DNA from: Entrophospora sp. SA101
Lineage: Eukaryota; Glomeromycota; Glomeromycetes; Entrophosporales; Entrophosporaceae
Length of the DNA stretch: 64,000 nt
Assembly: GCA_958430865.1 (NCBI GenBank)
Contig: CAUDNR010000113.1
Coordinates: 143,060-207,059, forward strand
Direction of reading: 5' to 3'
The notes beneath the pieces are model-generated. The model worked only from the letters and a program-made list of their open reading frames with translations, did no database searches and was not told the origin of the DNA. Below are positions 45,551-56,282 of the stretch, in pieces. Position 1 is the stretch's first letter. Each line of letters opens with the position of its first letter. Made by a program: the position numbers and the translations under genes.

Positions 45551-47086
45551 ATAGGGCATTTAGCATTAATAACCATTCCCAAAATAATCATTCTATTCTA
45601 TTTTATTTTAACAAAAAGTCATGCTAGCTTTAATACTTCAAGAAGGATAGATATGCTTGAAATTTTCTTCAGTGAAAAGGGGATTAATGAATAGTTAACC
45701 AATAATTGATCTTTTAATAATATAATATTCTAACATTTTGATAATAATAATAACACCTTTACATAAAAAATAGTCTTTGACCGGGCAGCATTAGTGGCTG
45801 ATAGCTATAATAGCCGGAAAAAGGCAATTAATTAAGAAACTCGGATCGCACACTCACATTTTGGTAACGACGACAGAACTATAATTTGCAAACTTATCGA
45901 CACATCCCTCGCTAAAGAGATTATATTCATGAACCTATATATTATTGGAATTAAGTATTTCGGCTGGGAGAGCTAGAGTTAAGAAACATACGATTTTAAA
46001 GTGGAAGAAACTGGACACATAGTAGGAAGAACATCACCTGTAAAAAAAAGACAAGGATGGAGGGAAAATTAACACTGTCACTACCAAAAGACGCCATATG
46101 TTATTATCATATATTATAACAGTTACTCTAAACACATCAAATATGATGTGTATTGTGAGATCGTGTCCAGATATCAGTAATTTATTTATAATAACAATAA
46201 TACAAATTCAATAATCCTAGAATGTAATCGCACTCTAACTGCATCTAGACCTTCAATTTGTGTTACAGCCAAAAAGTAAACCGATAAACTGAAAGAATGA
46301 GAAATGTTCTTTTATTTTATCGGTTCACTTTCTGTATTAACATAAATTTTAAAAAAGTTATTAGAGTTCAAAGTTGACTTTTGCCATCCAGGGAGACAAA
46401 TTAAATAGTAGCATTTTTTCTAAAATTACCAAATAAATTTTAGATGCAAAACCAAGTATAGATTATTGTTTAAACTTCTGTCATCCAACAATCACCAATC
46501 AATACCAATAAAATTTTATTATAGGCAAATATTTGATGTAGCAATTTATTACTAACAAAGAGATATATTTTTTTTAATATTACAACTTTATAAGAAATTG
46601 TAAAAGAAACATTTATTTTTATCAATTAGAAAATTGACACCTTCATTTCAAATATTTACAATACTTCATTTAATAGATATGTATATAATAATAATCAATT
46701 ATTCCAGTACAATGGTTTATTTATTTATATAATATAATATAGGATAGAGATACATACATATTGTATATATTGTATTACTATTATATTATTTCCTATAAAA
46801 CGTTTATGAAATTGGTTTAACTGTTAAACAAATGGAAGTGGCACATTAAAAGCAGTGACGATAGCATTAGCATTAAAAGCAGCAATAGAAGTGGCAGTAG
46901 CATTAGCGGCAAAATTATATATAGAACGGGAAACAGGGAATAATTAGATTGTATTGTTGTTTATGTTTTCATTATAAAACAAATAAGCGTAAAAGATTCA
47001 AGCATTCTCAATCTTGTGAATGAGTTTCATCGAAAATTTTGCATGTTGTTTTTACGATAATTTTAGAAAAATCCAATATAACCAGG
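45551..47086. other. Gene-free stretch
   Basis: AT-rich. A slightly more G+C-rich patch (45780-46060) has no open frame. An imperfect AAACCGATAAACTGAAAG / CTTTxTTTTATCGGTTCACTTTC pairing occurs near 46277-46331. No gene. Confidence 0.35.
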
Positions 47087-47339
47087 TAATTCGGACATTT
47101 TCCGAACAGGCAAAACCTTTATTATTATCCATTTGTCATCATGTATAAAGGTTTTGCCTGTAGAGGGATATATTATAATTATCCTACCCATGAGTTTGTC
47201 GATCATAGAGTGAGTTATCCGGACAAAATCCCGGAGATCAACATCAGAAATATCCACGCCACACACCCTGAAAGGCAGAAGCTTTACCCATTGTTATTCC
47301 ATGGATAAAGGATTTGCATTTCGGAAAATGTCCGAATTA
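47087..47339. mobile_element. 253-bp MITE with perfect TAATTCGGACATTTTCCGAA ends
   Basis: The 20-base terminal repeat is exact on both sides. It is followed on the left by an internal hairpin (GGCAAAACCTTTAT ... ATAAAGGTTTTGCC), part of which recurs near the right end. The terminal repeat itself contains a palindrome (TTCGGA ... TCCGAA). No coding capacity. Confidence 0.8.
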
Positions 47340-47730
47340 GGTGAATATAACTAATTTCCATTTTCGCCAATATTTTTTCCGTAAATTCCACAAGTATGCG
47401 TAGAGGAGGAGGAGATACGTGTGGAATCATCATCAAACAAAATCTGGGCCCCTCAAAAAGTAAACGGAGCCCGTAATATGTTATAGAAGGAAACACAAGC
47501 TGTTTATCTAGCTAGTAGGTTAATGTTTGTTTAATTTAAAGTTTAATTTGTGTAATGAAAATAATGAAAATCGCGATACAAAATTACTTTTTTAAAATGG
47601 TTAATCATATGATTGATGCATATCACGTTAATAAAATATTAATTTCTTTTCTTTATACACTCTTTTAATTATTTCTTTCCGTTATTTATTCATTCAATTA
47701 ACAATAACAAATGTTAATAATAATAAAATA

Positions 47731-48374
47731 ATGAAAACTCCAAAAAGATTATTCGATAGACTATCATCTGATTTATTACAAGTTCTTGAATCAACACAAA
47801 ATTGTGATGTTCTAATGAAAGTAGGCGGTGGTGGCAATCTTTGCACTGAAAATTCCAATGGAAATGATGGCAATGATTTATTAGAGGAAGAGTTCATGGT
47901 ACACTCATTATTATTGTCTGCTAGATCTCCTTATTTTCGTGCAGCTTTGTCAAAAGATTGGCAAAAATTAGATGGTGAAAGGAACAATCTAATTGTATTA
48001 AATAAACCAAATATATCTCCAAGAGTCTTTAAACTAGTTTTAAAGTAATTAATATTTCTTTTGCGAAAAAAAAATTTTCTTTATTTTTATTTTTGTTCTT
48101 TTCAATTCTTAAATTAATTTCCAATTCTCAAATTATTTTCTCACAACTTAATAATTTATTTTATAGGTACATTTATACAGGAATACTTGATTTTAATGGC
48201 CAAGAGATAATTGATATTTTGGATTTACTGGTTGCAGCAGATGAATTGATATTGGATGAGTTAATTGAACATGTACAAGATTATTTGATCCAAAATCAAG
48301 CNNNNNNNNNNTCCAAATATTCAGAGAACGAGCATCAAGAGATAAAATAAAGGATCACGTAAAACTACTTACCA
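47731..48374 (+). CDS. BTB/POZ domain protein, partial, crossing an assembly gap
   Basis: BTB domains form dimers and often act as Cullin-3 substrate adaptors. Exon 1 (47731-48044) and exon 2 (from 48167) join in frame across a GT-AG intron. The domain is typical: CDVLMKVGGGG, VHSLLLSARSPYFRAALS, NISPRVFKLVLKYIYTGILD, LVAADELILDELIEHVQDYL. A Gly/Asn-rich insertion lies at about residues 33-50. Ten N bases (48302-48311) interrupt exon 2. After the gap a coding-like stretch (QIFRERASRDKIKDHV) runs to a possible donor at 48375. No downstream exon, Kelch or TLDc domain was recognised before the next transposon, so the gene is incomplete here or truncated. Confidence 0.75.
48302..48311. other. Assembly gap (10 N)
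   Basis: A run of ten N within the BTB gene. The true missing length is unknown, so the reading frame across it cannot be trusted. Confidence 0.98.
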
Positions 48375-48525
48375 GGTATTTTTAACAATTGAATCTTTAT
48401 ATAATTACTTCATTAGTGTAAAACATTATAACCAATGCTGGATGTTACCTCATTTATAATAATCCAGGCCCCCATATTACTATTACTACGCTATGCGGCC
48501 AAATTTTCAAATATATAGATATTAA

Positions 48526-48896
48526 TATGGTTGGCTCGGTCTAAAGACTTTCTATTGTTGTGTCATGTGGCCAAATTTCAAAAAAAATTGCAATTTTGTT
48601 AATTCATTAAAATTTTTTCAAAAAATAGGACTTCACGTGATTTTAGTTTTAAAATTATTCTTACTGCCAAATTTTAAATATGATAATCGTGGGATAGTTG
48701 AATTTAGTCTAAACTTGGTAATGATCTAGCGGCCAAATTCCTCGTGAACATATATAGTAAAATACATACATTAAACTTAAAGCCCTATCCTATCAACCAA
48801 TAACGCTATTTTTTTAAAAAAGTAGGACAGAAAGTGGCTTTTATACTTTTAAAATTTATGCAAAATTTAGGAGGTTTTTAGACAGAGCCAATTATA
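48526..48896. mobile_element. MITE, TATGGTTGGCTCGGTCTAAA family, member B
   Basis: TATGGTTGGCTCGGTCTAAAG at the left; the right end is the complement of TATAATTGGCTCTGTCTAAA. The interior is clearly homologous to member C at 53262 (shared ACGTG, TTCACGTGATTTT, TACTGCCAAATTT and TTTTTTAAAA-TAGGACAGAAA segments). Confidence 0.75.
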
Positions 48897-49279
48897 GCAC
48901 TTTCCAAAAATAATCCAGTGATTTACCAGCTAATCAGAATATTTGTAAAAAAAGTATATTTTAACTTTGAACCCCTATAACTCCACAAAATTTTTCCGAC
49001 TCTTCCAGTTTGAAAGTCGCGTGTCTTTAAAAGATTATAATTTTAGTGGTACCTTTAAATGTCCTGCACCATATTAATTAATAATAATATTTTCTATTTT
49101 TAAGTACACATTCCGTGATTTCTGCAGCATTCCACATTCACACATTAATATTTTCATCAGGAATTGGCGTTATTGTCTTATCTAAATATCTGGGGCTTTT
49201 CAATAGAAACGGATTATGTTGCGAAGATGATGTAAGAGGTTTACTGTTTTTGAAACTTTAAAGAAAAAATATTTCAATT
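48897..49279. other. Gene-free stretch
   Basis: No exon continuing the BTB gene was recognised. Confidence 0.3.
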
Positions 49280-50131
49280 AAGCTTGTCCCCCATAATCAA
49301 ATATCAAATGTTGCAATGTTGCAACAAAACCGTAATGTTACAACCTTTACATATTATGCATAGTGTTGCAACATAGACATGATGCAGTTAGACCGCTTTT
49401 AAAAACATTATTATTATTCTTATAAACATAAACAAAAAATTTGAGTTCGTTTATCTATTCATCATCTAATTGCGGTAAATAAAGCATGTGGATCTCCATT
49501 TTCGTCTATATTGCTTTTCTTGAAGGGATTGATATTCAAGATTTAATGCTTTTAAAAATCAATGAAGAACGGGTTTTCTACAAGGGGGAAAGGTAATCCA
49601 CACATAATAAACATCATAACTAAAGCTTTATCGATTGTTTTGTGCGTGATTCTTCTAAATCAACTGAACAAAAATAACCATCAATATGATATTCTCCAGA
49701 ATGTCCAGGAGTTTTTGCTTGTTTAGAAAATGTTGACTTTGTAAAATCAATTCATTTTTGATAGTTCAGATGCTTTTTAACATTGGAAAACATGAGAATG
49801 TAAAATATATGGTCGGGCATCTTTAAAAAATGACAAACATGGCTTACATGTAACTTGGTAATGTCCATTACCAAGATGGTTTACCACGTGTAAAATATTC
49901 CTATATTTTGGACCAAATTTATTTTTGTTATCAGTCATCATCTTTAATTATTATATTCGTGGGAAAAAGAAATGATATAATTAGAAAAGTAAGGATCATA
50001 CTTTTTTTATTTGTATAATAAATATTACATCATTACGGTTAGTTGCAACACCAACCCTCAAATGTTGTATTGTTGCAACACGAGTTGCAACACCGTAATA
50101 CCGTAATTTTACATTACGGGTGCCAACTCTA
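49280..50131. mobile_element. Decayed hAT-like element with TTGCAACA subterminal repeats
   Basis: TTGCAACA/TGTTGCAA and CCGTAAT/ATTACGG motifs are dense in the first 100 and last 110 bases, in inverted arrangement. The minus strand at about 49941-49800 reads FGPKYRNILHVVNHLGNGHY, then QVTCKPCLSFFKDARP, like the BED-type zinc finger that starts many hAT transposases. It lacks a usable downstream core. Confidence 0.55.
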
Positions 50132-50969
50132 ATTTCAATGCTTTACTATACAAACTGAGTATGGTTTCTAAGCCAAAAATGTTCCATCTATATATCAATT
50201 TCATCTAAACGTTTACTAATGTTTGAGTTGTTGCGTTTTCGTGTTCTAGTATTGCATCAAAAAGTAATCCTTGCTGTAACGAGTTAAATTCATATTAAGA
50301 TTTTGAGCATCTTGAACTTTTGATGGATTTCATTTAAAGAAATAATTCCAAGCAATGCTCCTTCTTTTACTTTCTCCTCGTAAATTATTTATTTATTAGT
50401 ATGAGTTTGAGGACTAACGATATTTAAAGATGGTGTTGTTTCTAGACTTGGAGTAGGCTACAAATATAACAATCATGTTTGTTGTAATAGCATAATTTTT
50501 TGCAAGTGAAATAAGTGAGTTATAAATAAAAGGGGAATTTTTCAATTAATCAATCAGTCAAAAATAGATTTTTTGAGCCAACAGGATTTATTCAGCTATT
50601 AATTGGTTTTCCTGCAAAAATAATTCAGAAATCTGTCCTATTAAAGCTGTGTTGACTTCAAAGATGCCATTTATTGGTGTTAATGGAATTGATGCAATAC
50701 AAAGGTGTCCAGAGTTGCATTGTCATATTTTCATGATCTTCCTGTTTAATAATATTCTCAAACCAAAAAGTTAATACAAAGACAAATTATCAAACGCTTG
50801 TGTTAACATTTACAAAATGAGGCTGACTGCCATCTGACATTTCAATGAATATAAATTGAATTATTCATTTGAATTATTTATTCATTTTATTCAAATTATC
50901 AAATTATTCGAATAAACTTTCAATGTAATTCGAATACTCATAATAATGAGGAACAAATAATTCGAATAG
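50132..50969. other. Decayed transposon-like sequence
   Basis: Minus-strand frames around 50270-50400 (GESKRRSIAWNYFFK) hint at another BED-like finger but are broken by stops. AATAATTCA-type simple repeats lie at 50850-50960. No gene. Confidence 0.3.
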
Positions 50970-51450
50970 TCAAGGTTGCATGTGGCAGTCTTAGGCTTTG
51001 AGTATTGTGCACTGTAAGAGCAAATGCATTCTGCAACGGAAATTGACACCTTGATGCCGGTATGTCATTGATATCAAAATTTGCAACGCTTTTTTGAACG
51101 TTGATTTTCATCACATTGTTAGTTTTGGGAACGTAACTTCCACATTGTCATCATCAACGACTTTAGTTATCACTCCTGTTGTCCCATTGCAGATGTTGTG
51201 CTCGAACAGTTTATTGTTCAAAGAACATGACCCTCGCTCCATCCTGAATTGTAATGGATTTTCGGAGGTTCGTGTGATCATTGAAAGGCAAAGTTGCTAG
51301 ACCACCATCAATCCTTTCACGATTTAAAGCGTCGACTACGGGGAAACAATAGGATCGGAGCACCGGTCATCAAAAGATAAGTGCTGGCAAACGAAGGCGT
51401 TTATTTGGTCTGATATTTCACGGGTACCAACAACGTGGGTGGTGCTTATC
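50970..51450 (-). pseudogene. PIF1-like helicase C-terminal fragment (Helitron-type or host-derived)
   Basis: On the minus strand the translation gives DALNRERIDGGLATLPF, SITIQDGARVMF, then in a second frame HNICNGTTGVITKVVDDD, then RCQFPLQNAFALTVH. This order (GARVMF, NGTxGVI, QFPLxxAxAxTxH) is that of the C-terminal RecD-like region of PIF1 helicases. At least one frameshift after VMF and several stops break it. Motif VI reads TVHNTQS rather than TIHKSQG. PIF1-like genes are numerous in these fungi, many within Helitrons. No Rep/HUH domain is visible here. Confidence 0.65.
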
Positions 51451-52696
51451 ATCATCGGTGTTCATTCTGAACGCTTTGTAGTTGACCTCCACATATGTTT
51501 GTTCTTCTACATGGCACACAGCCTCCACAGTTACCGTATGTGTCCCACTGGCTGACTTGATGAACATGGTTGATGACAAGATAGACGACATAATAGGTTT
51601 TTTAAGTGGATTTAATAACAAATAAAGAAATACTATGCAAAAAACAAGTGAGTAAAAAACATTCGAGAGGTGAATCGGCTAGTTTTTTATTCATTTATTT
51701 ATTTATACATCGCAGATAAAGGTCAATTTGATCGATTAGATGTTTTTTTCAAGTCTACATCACCATAGAAGAATAAGTTTTACAAATTTCGATTGTTAAA
51801 AAAATCAACTTCCCTTAATCAAAAAAAAAAAGATCTTCGCAAAGAAGTACCCTCTTGTGAATCAAAGGCCATTTGCGAATTTCGTTTGTTAAAAAAAAAT
51901 TAATATCATCATCATTATCATATGTTTATCTTCCAACCATCATTCCAAATGAGTGTTTTTTAATATCATCATCTATGAAGTTAGTATTTTCGTTACAATA
52001 TCCTTTAAATCGAAAGTTGAAAAATTCTTCATTATTGATTCAGGTTGTTGCCTCTCCAATAAATAAGGTTTTTTTAACATAATTTACTTCTCGATAAAAC
52101 ATAACACAGTGATGATTGTTGTCATTTTTTAAAATTAAAAAAATGATTATGAATAGTGTGCGTGCATATTAATATGTGTATATATGTATTTAAAAAGCTT
52201 TTTACCGCAGATGAAACTTTACATTTTTTAACATTAACGTTTTTTTTTTTAACTTAAAAAAGAATAATAATTCCACGTTACTATTGTTTACTATTTACAA
52301 AATTTACAAATATTTATTCTACTACTGCTTACCACCAGTTTTTTCGCACTAAAGCTGTTCTCTCAAAATGAGAAAAATCATGAAGAAAAAATTTTGATTG
52401 GCACAAAATATTGCGAATTATTCTCTGAATAGAAAATTGGAGTTATTTAAAACAATATCTATGAAGCCACGCAGATTTTGATTTAATATTAACAATAAAG
52501 GAAAAAGACTTTTTCTGCTTGATAATGCTGTGCCATAAAAATTAAATCAAAAATCTTATTTTTTTTTTTTATAAATTAAACGTTTGTCCATTAAAAAAAA
52601 AATATTTGGATAGCTTATTTATAATGATAATAATAACCAAAAGCATAGGCTTTAATTTTGTACAACTTCAAAATCCAAAAAAGGTTTTAAATAAGA
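51451..52696. other. Gene-free stretch
   Basis: Some minus-strand coding-like text at 51418-51590 (TVTVEAVCHVEEQTYVEVNY) may be more of the decayed helicase neighbourhood. The rest is AT-rich and without features. Confidence 0.35.
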
Positions 52697-52837
52697 GAAT
52701 TGCTATTTCTCACCGGTGGTGATTGTCACCACCCAAGGAATTAAATTTGCGTGGGGCGGAGTTAGGGTTGGGGGTTAATCAAAAATTGTATAATTCCTTA
52801 GGTGGTGACAATCACCACCGGTGAGAAATAGCAATTC
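52697..52837. mobile_element. 141-bp MITE with near-perfect 46-bp inverted repeats
   Basis: The left arm (52697-52742, starting GAATTGCTATTTCTCACCGG) and the right arm (52792-52837) are complementary over about 46 bases with a single visible mismatch (CCAAGG against CTAAGG). The 49-base loop is G-rich (GTGGGGCGGAGTTAGGGTTG). There is no coding capacity. The low divergence between arms implies recent insertion or selection for the fold. Confidence 0.85.
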
Positions 52838-53261
52838 CCAAAAAAATATTCAAAGAAAAATATTTAAATCACTTGAGGATTCCAAAACTTGACTAATTAA
52901 TAATTTAATGTATTATTTTTAATATGTAAAGAAATTTTTTTATTGCGCGTAACAATAAAAATAGGGTATGTAGTTCTATTTTTATATTTGCACGAATTAT
53001 TCTAAAGAAGGTATCTGGCCTACAATTCCCCATTTTTTATTAAGCAAGCAGGTAATATTTTCACCAATTATAGTTTACATGTTATAGGTTAATGTTACGT
53101 AAAAAACTTAAATTTGACCAGGAGACCTCGGAACCAGTTTTTGTTAGAGAATCCCTCCCCATATATAATATGGGGCATGCTGCAACAAAAACCAGGCAAA
53201 GTGAACATGGGTGTTACCAATGATTTCAGGGATCAAAATTTAGTCATTTGTAATATGATTG

Positions 53262-53714
53262 TATGGTTGGCTCGGTCTAAAGACCTCCTATTGCTGCGCC
53301 ACGTGGACAAATTTCAAAATAGCGATTTCGTGATTCGTTCAAAAATGCAATAAATTTTTTTAAAAAAAGGGTTTCACGTGATTTTGGTTAAAAAATTATT
53401 TTCCTTACTGCCAAATTTAGATATGATGGTCGAGTATTAGTCTAAATTTAGTAAGGATGATCAAAAAATAGTCTAAATTTAGCAATGATCTTAGTGGACA
53501 AATTCCTCGCGAGCATAGTAAAGTACATGTTTTAAAAAAGAATAGAACTCTACAACAAAGAATTTTTTTGAGAATATCTCGTTATTACATTAAAACTAAA
53601 GACCTATTCTATCAACTAATAACGCTATTTTTTTAAAATGTAGGACAGAAAATGACTTCTATACTTTTAAAATTTGCTCAAAATTTGGGAGGTCTTTAGA
53701 CCGAGCCAACTATA
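53262..53714. mobile_element. MITE, TATGGTTGGCTCGGTCTAAA family, member C
   Basis: TATGGTTGGCTCGGTCTAAA at the left; the complement of the right end is TATAGTTGGCTCGGTCTAAA, so the arms are almost perfect (about 28 bases through GACCTCC). The body is a longer relative of member B. Confidence 0.85.
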
Positions 53715-54333
53715 CCTGTGTTTTTTCAAAAAAAAAAAGGTATACTTTTCTTTACATTCCCCAAAAGCATAAAGGTGACACAATGATTTAAACATGGAAT
53801 ATGTTGAAGTCCATTTTTGCTAAATATAAATATCTAAATTGGATCACCTGATCCATTACAGTCGAGGATATCACCAAATATGGAATTTCTAAATACTGTA
53901 ATGATATATAGACAATCTAGAACAAAAATGATTGGCTAATTTTATGCAGATCTTTTCTTTGAAATAAAAAATAATGCTTTTTTATTTGGCGAAGGCTTTA
54001 TTAAATGGTCATATAACCTCCAAAATTATGTATTATGTTTATTTTTAACTGCTTTACGAGTCTATCAAAAAATAATCAATAGCTTCAAATTATAATCATA
54101 AAGTTACCATAAAAACTTAATAACTTTTTTCATAATGGTTAAATATACTGATGAAATGTTTGAGTTATCATTCATCAGGAATATTGTTATTAAAATTAAT
54201 AAAATTAATAAATAGTATCATGAAATATATTATAATTATAAATTAATTTGTAAACTTTTTGGATATAAATAAAGTCTATGCCAAATTTTGTATGCGTGTT
54301 TATATATATATATTTATTTACTTCTTTACCTGC
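53715..54333. other. Gene-free stretch
   Basis: AT-rich; nothing recognised. Confidence 0.35.
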
Positions 54334-54507
54334 TTATCTATTGTTCATTCGCTGTTGTGAGTCAGGTTTACATGGCCACGGTTGACTCTCTGGATATTTG
54401 CCAATTATATCTTCAAACAAACATTTTAAATTCTTAGCTAGTTGTCCTGTATTCGCCATCATGGGTATAATTAGAATTAAAGATCTGGGTACTGTACAAA
54501 CAAACAT
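54334..54507 (-). CDS. Small putative ORF, 57 codons
   Basis: The frame MFVCTVPRSLILIIPMMANT continues as GQLAKNLKCLFEDIIGKYPE and ends after SQPWPCKPDSQQRMNN. The second half has balanced, protein-like composition (Trp, Pro, Cys, Gln), unusual in this AT-rich background. A splice acceptor (TTTGTACAG, 54494) lies just inside, so it may be a terminal exon of a lost gene. No family recognised. Confidence 0.3.
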   Translation of the reverse strand: MFVCTVPRSLILIIPMMANTGQLAKNLKCLFEDIIGKYPESQPWPCKPDSQQRMNNR

Positions 54508-54696
54508 AAAAAAAAAATAGCAAATAATCGAAAATTCAAGCCAAGCTATGGTTCATATTGAGGGAAAAAACTAATGTGTAAACCTTTTCGGATGAAGACG
54601 GATTAATAAACTGTATATTCAAGAGTGTATATTAACTATGTAATATTATTGGTTTTTGGTATATATTCAAATCAAAAATTCGAAAATCAATTTCCA

Positions 54697-54740
54697 TTTA
54701 TGGTATAATTCCAGACTGCATTAGGATGATATTTTCCCTT
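54697..54740. repeat. Repeat with transposon-like end (copy 2 of 2)
   Basis: CATTTATGGTATAATTCCAG followed by ACTGCATTAGGATGAT, matching 4355-4400 in the same orientation. No partner end was found. Confidence 0.45.
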
Positions 54741-54882
54741 TTAAATTCCTAAAATTAGTATTACCAAATTAAGCAACAAATCATGTTAATGCGAATCTTT
54801 TTTTAATAATAAATATACTTTAAACTTTTTAACTAGACATAAATTCTCAATTTTACATTTATTATAAAATTTCCTTGATACA

Positions 54883-56282
54883 ATGGCGGCAAATTTTTGG
54901 ACTTCTACGCATGGGTAAATACTTTATTTATAATTAGTGTAAATAATTAGTGAAATTCTCAAAACTAAAATTCTCCCTAGTCAGAATTGGTTACTTAGCA
55001 AACAGCAACTTTTGGATAGTAGACAGGAAGATTTAAAATACATAAATGAAAGTGAATTGTATAAATTAAATATATGGTTCGCTTATGGTAAACAATTAAT
55101 TATAATGTTGTATAAAGAATAATAATTATTTAATATTAATATGATGATGATTTTTAGTAATGACAGAACTTGGTAGACGACTAAATGTAAGACAAGTTGT
55201 CATATCAACGGCAATTATATACTTTAAAAGATTTTACGTAAAGTAAATATTAATAGTACAATCACATTATTCATTCATTCATGCATGCATTTTTATTTAT
55301 ATAAAAATTTTTTTTTGCTTGTATTAAAGAGACTGAAATGGTTTATTTATCTTTCTTTGATGATTTATTATAGAAATTCATATAGAAGTGTTGAACCAAT
55401 GTTGGTATTGACAGCATGTATGTATTTAGCGAGCAAAATCGAAGAATTTCCACTTCATATCAAGACAGTTACTGCTGAAACAAGAGGACTTAAAATGAGT
55501 AAGAAGAATATTTTATTTTGCGTTTTATGTTTTATGATTTTTTCCAAAATATTAACTCTAAATTCATAAATTTCCAAAAAAGATAGGTTTACTTATAATA
55601 GTCAAGAAGTGGCAGAAATGGAATTTTATTTATTAGAAGAATTGAATTTTAATATGATAGTCTTTCATCCTTATCGTTCACTTATTCAAATTTCAAAAGC
55701 TTTTGGAACCAAACATGAAGATGTTAAAATGGCATCTTATATAATAAACGATACATATAGAACAGATTTATGTTTATCATATCCACCATATGTAATTGCA
55801 GTTGCTGCATTATTCTTACCAATTGCAATCAAAGAAAAATCTAATCTTTCAATAATAAATGAGAATGATAAAAATAATGATAATGATATTAGTAAGGAAA
55901 ATGGAGTTGTCACTAGAAGAAATTCAAGAAAATCAATTAAAAATGAAGAAATCAATAATATCAATAATGGTAACAATTATAAAGATATTAAAGATATTAA
56001 GAAATGGTTTTCTGAGTTAAATGTTGATATGGAACAGGTAAATATATATATAATTCGTAAACTCATAATCATGATTTATTGGTGTTGGTTGATATTTGTA
56101 ATATATATTAATTAATTATTAATTATTAATTTTTATTTTTTTTTATTATTTTTTTTCAAAAAATTTAGGTTGTAGAGATTGTACAAGAATTAATTGTATT
56201 ATATGATTTTTGGAGTGAATATGATGAAGACAAGTCATATTCTGAAATTGATGGCATTTTGAAAAAATTACTAATTAAATAA
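54883..56282 (+). CDS. SSN8: Cyclin C (Mediator kinase module, SSN8/SRB11)
   Basis: Partner cyclin of CDK8 in the Mediator kinase module, a nuclear regulator of transcription. Six exons (54883-54914, 54981-55087, 55158-55242, 55374-55498, 55583-56037, 56169-56282) join in frame to 305 residues. Diagnostic text: MAANFWTSTHGQNWLL at the start; VRQVVISTAIIYFKRFYV; VLTACMYLASKIEEFP; EFYLLEELNFNMIVFHPYRS; IINDTYRTDLCLSYPP; KKWFSELNVDMEQVVEI near the end. The second cyclin fold carries an Asn/Asp-rich insertion of about 50 residues (roughly 197-245), which is absent from animal cyclin C. It probably loops out without harming the fold. Confidence 0.93.

Noticed and set aside
48302..48350. Open frame reading through the N run to SKYSENEHQEIK
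   Set aside because: The frame after the gap depends on an arbitrary N count; the alternative frame gives a better coding-like segment ending at a donor site.
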